NCBI RefSeq assembly: GCF_000485595.1
Contig: NW_014577758.1
Span: forward strand, 103,094 to 149,556
Length of the DNA: 46,463 nt
From: Priapulus caudatus
Lineage: Eukaryota; Priapulida; Priapulimorpha; Priapulimorphida; Priapulidae
Reading direction: 5' to 3'
Part shown: piece after piece, positions 40,083 through 46,463 of the stretch
Position numbering within the stretch: the first letter of the stretch is position 1
Layout of the letters: each line of letters opens with the position of its first letter
Program-made: the position numbers and the translations under genes
The notes under the pieces: generated by a model
What the model was told of the DNA's origin: nothing
The model's input: only the letters and a program-made list of their open reading frames with translations
Databases searched by the model: none

Positions 40083-40859
40083 GTGGAGGTCGGATGCCAT
40101 CGACCTGATGGGCACACCGCCGACGACGGGAGTCGATCGGCCTGTCCGTCAGAATATGTTGAGTGGGTGAGGCAAGCGACGCGGCGGGCGCACGAACGAG
40201 CAAGAGAATGCCTCGATGGCGCAGCCGAGCGGCAGAAGAGGTGCTACGACAAGCACGTGAAACCGTCAGCGTTACCTTATGGAAGCTGGGTATGGTACTT
40301 TTATCCGCCCGACGATGTCAAGTTGGGTAGGCCATGGACTGGGCCATACCTGGTGGTTCGGAGTCGTGGGACCCTCCGGTCGATACAGGCCACAGAGCAC
40401 GGACCGGTGAAGGTGGTCTGTGTAAATAACCTGAAGCCGTACGAGGGGAAAGACGCCCCGGAACGGTGGATGGTCGATGATGTCGGGGCCGAGGACCCTA
40501 AAATGCGGAAAGCTGAGGGGATGAGGGCAATAGAAGTTGAGGTGGGGGCAGAGCAAGGAACTGCTGGGGCTGAGTGCGAGATGCCTGTCGACCAAGAGCC
40601 GGCCGACGCCGACGATGGTGAGTCGGAACAGTGCGATGCACGACCCCCAATGGACTTGACGTCCTCGCCAGCCGACAGCGAAGGAACAGAAGTGGAGGAA
40701 GCGGGCATGGCAGACGAGGCGGCGAGGTGGCACAAGGCCGTTGGAGCCATGGAGCATGGGTACCGACGACGGGGCTTGGCGCAAATGCCGGAGCAAGTGA
40801 CCCGCAGCCGGCGGCAAGTGCAGCCGCCCGCGTACTATGGCTTCCAGAAGGGACAGTAG
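40083..40859 (+). CDS. Ty3/gypsy integrase C-terminal region with GPY module
   Basis: Open frame with RRAHERARECLDGAAERQKR, then GSWVWYFYPPDD and the GPY/F module (GRPWTGPYLVVRSRG), then VKVVCVNNLKPYEGKD. The GPY/F module is characteristic of Ty3/gypsy integrases. The acidic tail (to 40859) has no known domain and ends in PPAYYGFQKGQ before the stop. Confidence 0.88.
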   Translation: MEVGCHRPDGHTADDGSRSACPSEYVEWVRQATRRAHERARECLDGAAERQKRCYDKHVKPSALPYGSWVWYFYPPDDVKLGRPWTGPYLVVRSRGTLRSIQATEHGPVKVVCVNNLKPYEGKDAPERWMVDDVGAEDPKMRKAEGMRAIEVEVGAEQGTAGAECEMPVDQEPADADDGESEQCDARPPMDLTSSPADSEGTEVEEAGMADEAARWHKAVGAMEHGYRRRGLAQMPEQVTRSRRQVQPPAYYGFQKGQ

Positions 40860-40966
40860 ACGGATGAGTGGCAGCGGGAGGGAAGAAGAAGAGACCTCTA
40901 CGGTGGCACTAGGATCGCTCAAACTGGGGTAGGACCCCATGGTGAGATAACACGGCACGAGTCTGC

Positions 40967-40979
40967 AAGGAGGAGGAAG
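40967..40979 (+). promoter_or_regulatory. Polypurine tract
   Basis: AAGGAGGAGGAAG immediately followed by TG, the usual arrangement at the start of a 3' LTR. The inverted copy has the same tract with one extra A. Confidence 0.75.
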
Positions 40980-41375
40980 TGACGAAGCATATGACGCCTC
41001 GTGAGTCTCCTGCGAGTGATGATCACATTCGCGGGGGTATGACTCCTCCTTTCCAACACCGCCGGATGTGTTAGCGGAGTGGACGGGGATGGCACGTGTC
41101 GATCTGGAGTATCGACGCGGGTGGTGGGGTTACGCCCACTGCCTGTGCGGGCAGATATCGCCTTGCCCGTGGTGACCCGCCGATGAGCGGGTTGCGTGTT
41201 GTCGCCCGACCGCCGGCGACGTAATGGCCGCTCGACAGACTACGCAGATGGTGGCTGGCAGAAGACGCACACCGAAAAGAGCGAAGCCAACCTGTCGCCG
41301 TGGGTCATGGAACTCTTTCCTCTTTGTGGAACACTCATAACACGTGGTGAGACTGAGACAGTAACACGTGGTGAA
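40980..41375 (+). mobile_element. 3' LTR of gypsy element, truncated
   Basis: Starts TGACGAAGCATATG after the polypurine tract. It contains CACGTGGTGAGACTGAGACA repeats near 41342-41375, which are more numerous in the inverted copy. At 41376 it passes directly into transferrin-like intron sequence, so its 3' end is lost. Confidence 0.75.
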
Positions 41376-41408
41376 GTCGCTAGAGTATTCGCGATGAAAG
41401 GGACTCAC

Positions 41409-41940
41409 TCTTTAAGCCGTGAATGTTGAAATTGCCCGATCTGGTCGACTTGACGACCAAAACGGACTTGAACTGGTCCTGACCGCCGTATATCTCCTTC
41501 ATGACGGGTCTCGTCTGCTCCCACTTGCCGCCCTGATACGCCCATCCGGCGTCCATGATGGCGTAGTCGGTACCTCCCTCCGAGCCGACGCCGCTCAGGC
41601 AGGACTTGAAGTCGCTGTTTTCGACGCACTTGATGCTCGGCATGACGTACTGCACGGCGAGCGCGTCGCGCAGGTCCTCGCACTGCTGCTTATCCTGCTT
41701 CGACGCCGTCGTGCATATGCTGATCTCCTTCTCGTCGTTGGAGCTCGGGCAGTAGTCCTTCTCGTTGGCATCGATGAACGACTCGGAGAGGTAGTCGCTG
41801 ATCAGGATGAGAAAATCGTCGATTGTCTGCTCCCGGGTGACGATGCTGAGCTTCTCCGGCAGTCGTTTCCCGGTCGAATCGGTGGGATTGTCATTGTCGT
41901 TTGATGCCAGCAGGGCGGTGACGAACTGCTGATTCGTTCC
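41409..41940 (-). CDS. Transferrin-like linking exon, complete copy 2
   Basis: 532-nt exon with acceptor ...TCATTACAG above 41940 and donor GTGAGT below 41409, entering in phase 0 and leaving in phase 1. It encodes the N-lobe end (GTNQQFVTALLASND, DDFLILISDYLSESF, DYCP), then the C-lobe start: ISICTTASKQDKQQCEDL, SIKCVENSDFKSCLSGVG, YAIMDAGWAYQGGKW, RPVMKEIYGGQDQF and LVVKSTRSGNFNI. One exon covers both the lobe junction and the first part of the next lobe. The Asp ligand is kept (IMDAG), but the Tyr expected just before AVAVVKK is not there (FKSVLVVKS). The only intact copy in the window. Confidence 0.92.
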
Positions 41941-42702
41941 CTGTAATGAAAACCGTGGCAGACGTCGCTTAGATCGTGCTCGGCGACTGCCTCCGCTAGC
42001 CGCCTCGCGCACAGCCGACCGCGGTCGCACGAATACGCGCTGTTCGGCAGGGAGGTAGTACGTTGTCAGATATATCAGAAATAGTCGAGGGTTTTAAAGG
42101 GAAATGTCGTGCAAAGGTCATGACAGTTTGGATTTATGATAGACATCAGCATTTATGATGTTTAGACTGACAACGAGCCCCAGTAAAATGTCGCTCGAGC
42201 AGCTAAATTAGTGATCCGCTGCATATATATATAGTCGCATTTCTGCAAGCGGTCACAATAATTTAACATGTAGATTTAATCTGCGTATATCTCATACTCG
42301 ATAGACAGATCTACTCGTATTATGTCGAATAGCGATATACTTGGCGAGTGAACATTTTATGCTCTTGAGTTCTGCACATATCGAATCGAGGTGGCTAATA
42401 ACCATATTGTTCTTTTTCATCTGACACCTACTACGTGCATCACAAAATCACTCGCCCCGCCCACGACAGATTCTCTTCATATCATCGCGTGATTCCCACA
42501 AACAAGTCGTATTCAATACGTGTATATAGCATATGCAGACACCAAGTGTATCACAATTCGACACAAGAATACCACTTGTAAGGTTAACAGTAAGTGAACA
42601 GGAAGAAACGTCTCAAAATATAACAAAATGTTGAGTAAATGTTTTACAGAATGGCGTGCAGCATTCCTACGTGTGCATAAAAAGCTGTGTAACTATTACT
42701 AC
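41941..42702 (-). other. Intron of transferrin-like gene, copy 2
   Basis: Between two well-defined splice sites. Near-identical to 10322-11081 and 45492-46280. Confidence 0.85.
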
Positions 42703-42825
42703 CTTGGCGGTAAAATATAGCTCCGCTAAAGCGTCTCCTATTGCCTTCTTCTGTCCACGTGACTGATACGTCATGATATGATGGGTCGGGTAGCGTCCCC
42801 AGTTGCAGTTCTCGACTTGCGAGAG
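42703..42825 (-). CDS. Transferrin-like N-lobe P-T-H exon, copy 2
   Basis: 123-nt phase-0 exon with the same splice sites as 11082-11204. The peptide starts LSQVENCNWGRYPTHHIMTY and ends DALAELYFTAK. The P-T-H histidine is conserved. It joins the linking exon at 41940 in phase 0. Confidence 0.87.
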
Positions 42826-43127
42826 CTAAATAAAATGCAAAATTCATCCGTGTGCAATACATCATTGACACTGGAAGGCCTAATCTGCGAGGCTATGAAC
42901 AAGTAGGTCAAACACGCGGGTCTTACACATCTCGTCTGCTTAGTCTTCTCCATCATTTACCGATTCTTCCTACTACTGCGCAGTGTCGTTGTGATTTATG
43001 TTTGCTACCAATCTGATTTTGGCCATATTCTTTTGTTACCGATTGTTACCTTCGCGTCTGCTGTAGATTGGAAACGCGTCGATTCTTGGTGATATTACTG
43101 CCCGCAGTACGTGTCAAAAACACATTC
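42826..43127 (-). other. Upstream intron, copy 2
   Basis: Matches 11205-11508. Similarity stops exactly at ACACATTC, where LTR family B sequence begins at 43128. Confidence 0.8.
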
Positions 43128-43550
43128 ATGTCCCACGGCTGTATATAAGCTGCGGCGTCCGGCTCCGAAGCAACACAGAGCCAGCTTGGCTCAGTCAGAG
43201 AAGCTCGCACTCTGCCACTGCTCTCTAGTTGCTGGTGGCTTGTCTGCCACTGCTAGTTGACCATATAGGGTGTAGCCGACTGGCTAAGCACTGTTTATTA
43301 CTGCATCCGGGCCTTCAGCACAAAGTAACGTATCATCACGGGGTGTGTTTTATCTGCCGCTGGCCTGATGGTCAACGGTATGTAATAAAAGCCCTGGCAT
43401 ACCCGGTGTGAACACCGTTACTTCGTCGTTCCGTCTTAGGAGTTGCGTGAATTCCGTTAATCCAGTGGTCGTTCCTGTCAAGGAATTATACCCGGGACCA
43501 ACATCAGGCCCGGGATAACGTCTTATCGGCAAAAATTCAAATTCGTTACA
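43128..43550 (+). mobile_element. LTR of family B, 5'-truncated
   Basis: Matches 22761-23141 and continues to a complete end ...AAATTCGTTACA. TATATAAG at 43142-43149 and AATAAA at 43384-43389. The first ~200 bp of the LTR is missing. Confidence 0.85.
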
Positions 43551-43551
43551 G

Positions 43552-43569
43552 TGGTGCCGTGACCAGGAT
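43552..43569 (+). promoter_or_regulatory. Primer binding site of family B
   Basis: TGGTGCCGTGACCAGGAT, one base after the LTR end. Standard retrotransposon layout. Confidence 0.75.
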
Positions 43570-44088
43570 TAACGTTTGAATCCACGTAACTTTAAGACAG
43601 CCCGTGAAGGTAGAGTGAGTGTTCTCGACTGGTGCAACTGGTCTCGTTGTCAAACTTACCCGCCTGGTGGTACTTGCACGCCGAACAGGCGATGTCTCTT
43701 ACCTCCCGGGCGCGACAGGCGAGACGCCGAGAGCTGCAGAGCATTGTTCACGATGCTTACCGTCATTACTACGGTGGGTGCAAGCCAGTGAAGGGTCCGC
43801 CGTGTGTGGTCTCCATTAACGATCTAAAGCCATACCTCGGTGAAAATGCCCCTGCAGCTTGGTGCATCCAAGACCAAGGATAAAGTTTCCTCTGCACGTG
43901 GTGAAGTAGCCAAAGAAGAGGAGAAGGTTAAGATGAGCGAGTCTGATCCAGAAGTGAACCCTTCATTGCAATCTCAGTTGGGACTGGTGCCTCCGGGGGC
44001 GGCTGTGTGCACCTGCTGATGCGGCTGGAACAGTCCCAGGACAGATGGACAAGAGTTCCCCATCACTTCCTGGAGCGATGACCGAATC

Positions 44089-44184
44089 GTGCGTGAGAGA
44101 AGACGTGTGTTGTCCCAGCCGTGCGCGAGAGAGAACGTGTGTCGTCCCAGCCGTGCGTGAGAGAGGACGTGTGTCGTCCCAACG
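44089..44184. repeat. 32-bp tandem repeat, 3 units
   Basis: Units start GTGCGTGAGAGA(A/G)GACGTG and end TCGTCCCA(G/A)C(C/G). Within the deleted family B element. Confidence 0.92.
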
Positions 44185-44186
44185 CC

Positions 44187-44387
44187 GAGTGTCAGGCCGG
44201 ATGAGGATAGCCTCGCCACGGCAATTGGCAAACCGTGCAGCCTGTGCCAAGTGGAGTGTCAGGCCGGATGAGGATAGCCCCGCCACGGCAATTGGCAAGC
44301 CGTGCAGCCTGTGCCAAGTGGAGTGTCAGGCCGGATGAGGATAGCCCCGCCACGGCGTTTGGCAAGCCGTGCAGCCTGTGCCAAGTC
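44187..44387. repeat. 67-bp tandem repeat, 3 units
   Basis: GAGTGTCAGGCCGGATGAGG begins at 44187, 44254 and 44321; each unit ends CAGCCTGTGCCAAGT. Only a few substitutions separate the units. Confidence 0.95.
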
Positions 44388-44970
44388 ATCATGTCAGACC
44401 AGTGAGAGATTCCTGCCATGACCTTAGACGTTATGCTGTCTGTTAGGACGGACTCCGTGCCAATGGTGAGCTGCGAATGGTAGACGAGAATGAGTAGACG
44501 GTTGCTGGAATGGGAGGATTTATCCTTCCCAAGCCCCGGACGTATATCCTTGTTCTGAAGGGAACCGTGTGATAAACCCGGCAGGCAGGCACATAAGTCT
44601 GTACTCGTCCCTGCGAGTTGCACTTCATAGACGGTCTGGTTAGATAGTTCGTCGGACGGCCGTCGAAGAGCCTAAACGTCAGATAGCCACACAGCACACT
44701 GCGAGGTGACGAGCTGTACGAGCACGGGTGAGAGTCACGCCTTCCCCGTCGGTATGCTACGCCAGTGTACTGAATGATGACAGGCAAATGCCGATCAAGC
44801 ACGCTGTTGCTCCCATACAGGGTATGGTGGATCACCGGTTTAAAGAGATCGAGGAAAGGAACTGTCATATCTCTGCCCTGAACGAAGAAGTGGCGACCCC
44901 TTTCTATGCAAGTAAAGCGCTCTTGGACAGAGACATTCACGCCACCATACCGGCGTTATGCGGCAACCAA

Positions 44971-45491
44971 TGAATGTTGAAATTGCCCGATCTGGTCGAC
45001 TTAACGACCAAAACGGACTTGAACTGGTCCTGGCCGCCGTACATCTCCTTCATGACGGGTCTCGTGTGCTGCCACTTGCCGCCCTGATACGCCCATCCGG
45101 CGTCCATGATGGCGTAGTCGGTACCTCCCTCCGAGCCGACGCCGGTTAGACAGGACTTGAAGTCGATGTTCTCGACGCACTTGATGCTCGGCATGACGTA
45201 CTGCACGGCGAGCGCGTCGCGCAGGTCCTCGCACTGCTGCTTATCCTGCTTCGACGCCATCGTGCATATGCTGATCTCCTTCTCGTTGTTGGAGCTCGGG
45301 CAGTAGTCTTTCTCGTTGGCATCGATGAACGGGTCGGAGAGGTAGTCGCTGATCAGGATGAGAAAATCGTCGAGGGTCTGCTCCCGGACGACGAGGCTGA
45401 GCTTCTCCGGCAGTTTGTTTCCGTTCGAATCGCTGGGATTGTCATTGTCGTTTGATGCCAGCAGGGCGGTGACGAACTGCTGATTCGTTCC
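44971..45491 (-). CDS. Transferrin-like linking exon, copy 3, cut by element
   Basis: Same exon as 41409-41940, with acceptor ...TCATTACAG above 45491. Residues include ISICTMASKQDKQQCEDL, SIKCVENIDFKSCLTGVG, YAIMDAGWAYQGGKW and VVKSTRSGNFNI. The last ~12 nt and donor are replaced at 44970 by retroelement sequence, so this copy cannot splice normally. Confidence 0.88.
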
Positions 45492-46280
45492 CTGTAATGA
45501 AAACCGTGACAGACGTCGTTTAGATCGTGCTCGGGGACTGCCTCCGCTAACTGCCCCGCGTACAGCCGACCGCGTCCGCACGAATACGCGCTGTTCGGCA
45601 GGGAGGGAGTACGTTGTCAGATACATCAGAAATAGTCAAGGGTTTTAAAGGGAAGTGTCGTACAAAAGTCATGACAGTTTGGATTTATGATAGACATCCG
45701 CATTTATGATGTTTAGACTGACAACGAGCCCCAGTAAAATGTCGCTCGAGCGGCTAAATTAGCGATCCGCTGCATATATATATAGTTGCATTTCTGCAAG
45801 CGGTCACAATAATTTAACATGTAGATTTAATCCGCGTATATCTCATACTCGATAGACAGATCTACTCGTATTATGTCGAATAGCGATATACTTGGCGAGT
45901 GAACATTTTATGCTCTTGAGTTCTGCACATATCGAATCGAGGTGGCTAATAACCATATTGTTCTTTTTCATCTGACACCTACTACGTGCATCACAAAATT
46001 ACTCGCACCGCCCACGACAGATTCTCTTCATATCATCGCGTGATTCCCACAAACAAGTCGTATTCAATACTATACGTATAGTATAGTAGTCGTATACGTG
46101 TATATAGCATATGCAGACACCAAGTGTATCACAATTCGACACAAGAATACCTCTTGTAAGGTTAACAGTAAGTGAACAGGAAGAAACGTCTCAAAATATA
46201 ACAAAATGTTGAGTAAATGTCTTACAGAATGGCGTGCAGCATTCCTACGTGTGCATAAAAAGCCGTGTAACTATTACTAC
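45492..46280 (-). other. Intron of transferrin-like gene, copy 3
   Basis: As 41941-42702 but with a short extra palindromic TATACGTATAGTATAG-type insertion near 46070-46095. Confidence 0.85.
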
Positions 46281-46403
46281 CTTTGCGGAAAAATATAACT
46301 CCGCTAAGGAGTCTCCTATTGCCTTCTTCTGTCCATGTGACTGATACGTCATGATATGATGGGTCGGGTAGCGTCCCCAGTTGCAGTTCTCGACTTGCGA
46401 GAG
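46281..46403 (-). CDS. Transferrin-like N-lobe P-T-H exon, copy 3
   Basis: 123-nt phase-0 exon. The peptide starts LSQVENCNWGRYPTHHIMTY and ends DSLAELYFSAK. Donor GTAGTAATAG and acceptor TTTAG are both present. The gene would continue beyond the window. Confidence 0.87.
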
Positions 46404-46463
46404 CTAAATAAAATGCAAAATTCATCCGTGTGCAATACATCATTGACGCTGGTATACTAATCT

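Larger units (their letters stand above)
43570..44970 (+). mobile_element. Internally deleted body of family B element
   Basis: Only ~200 bp after the primer site, the frame reads GPPCVVSINDLKPYLGENAP (near 43790-43855), equivalent to the pol 3' end of the gypsy element (VKVVCVNNLKPYEGKDAP). Nearly all of gag-pol is therefore missing. Two tandem arrays and ~580 bp of unassigned DNA follow. No 3' LTR is present: the element ends at 44970 inside a transferrin-like exon. Confidence 0.75.

Overview
The window is nuclear DNA from an animal, most likely an invertebrate; I cannot place it further. The evidence is a spliced gene with clean GT/AG exon borders and consistent intron phases, metazoan-type Helitron and Ty3/gypsy elements, long microsatellites, and a 25-base N gap (30868-30892). 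There are no operons, no bacterial genes and no CRISPR array.

The host content is a transferrin-superfamily gene on the minus strand, present as many exons and exon copies. From high to low coordinate: one linking exon (end of the N-lobe plus start of the C-lobe) and the exon before it are repeated at 44971-46403 and 41409-42825. A run of six exons at 25421-23192 forms one lobe. Isolated exon relics lie at 21854-21952 and 17640-17901. N-lobe exons lie at 14608-14112, 11607-11082 and 10321-9891. C-lobe exons lie at 2876-477. Read together they describe a two-lobed transferrin whose iron ligands are mostly replaced by eye alignment, so it is probably not a classical iron carrier. The 25-23 kb lobe looks like a chimera of the N-lobe front half and the C-lobe back half.

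Mobile DNA has cut this locus up. A decayed Helitron (Rep plus helicase) starts near 4.65 kb, is interrupted at 7124-8903 and 9887-18085, and ends near 20.07 kb. It carries a small coiled-coil ORF after the helicase. Both interruptions are flanked by exact direct repeats of 77 and 75 bp, which suggests scaffolding error at least as strongly as biology. A second Helitron fragment lies at 11.6-12.8 kb. A Ty3/gypsy element (gag, protease, RT-RNase H, integrase; all frames broken) occupies about 34.9-41.4 kb, with a noisy inverted partial copy beside it at 32.7-34.9 kb. A different LTR family is seen at 22.6-23.1 kb and, with an internally deleted body, at 43.1-45.0 kb.

The rest is simple sequence: (TCAC)n and (CT)n at 2.9-3.6 kb, a ~135-bp tandem array at 25.6-26.2 kb, a 24-bp minisatellite at 26.5-28.3 kb, and CA/TA tracts at 28.4-28.9 kb. 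Duplicated or inverted fragments also occur throughout. About 25.6-34.9 kb shows scattered single-base indels between repeat copies, as in unpolished long-read gap filling. All alignments here were made by eye.
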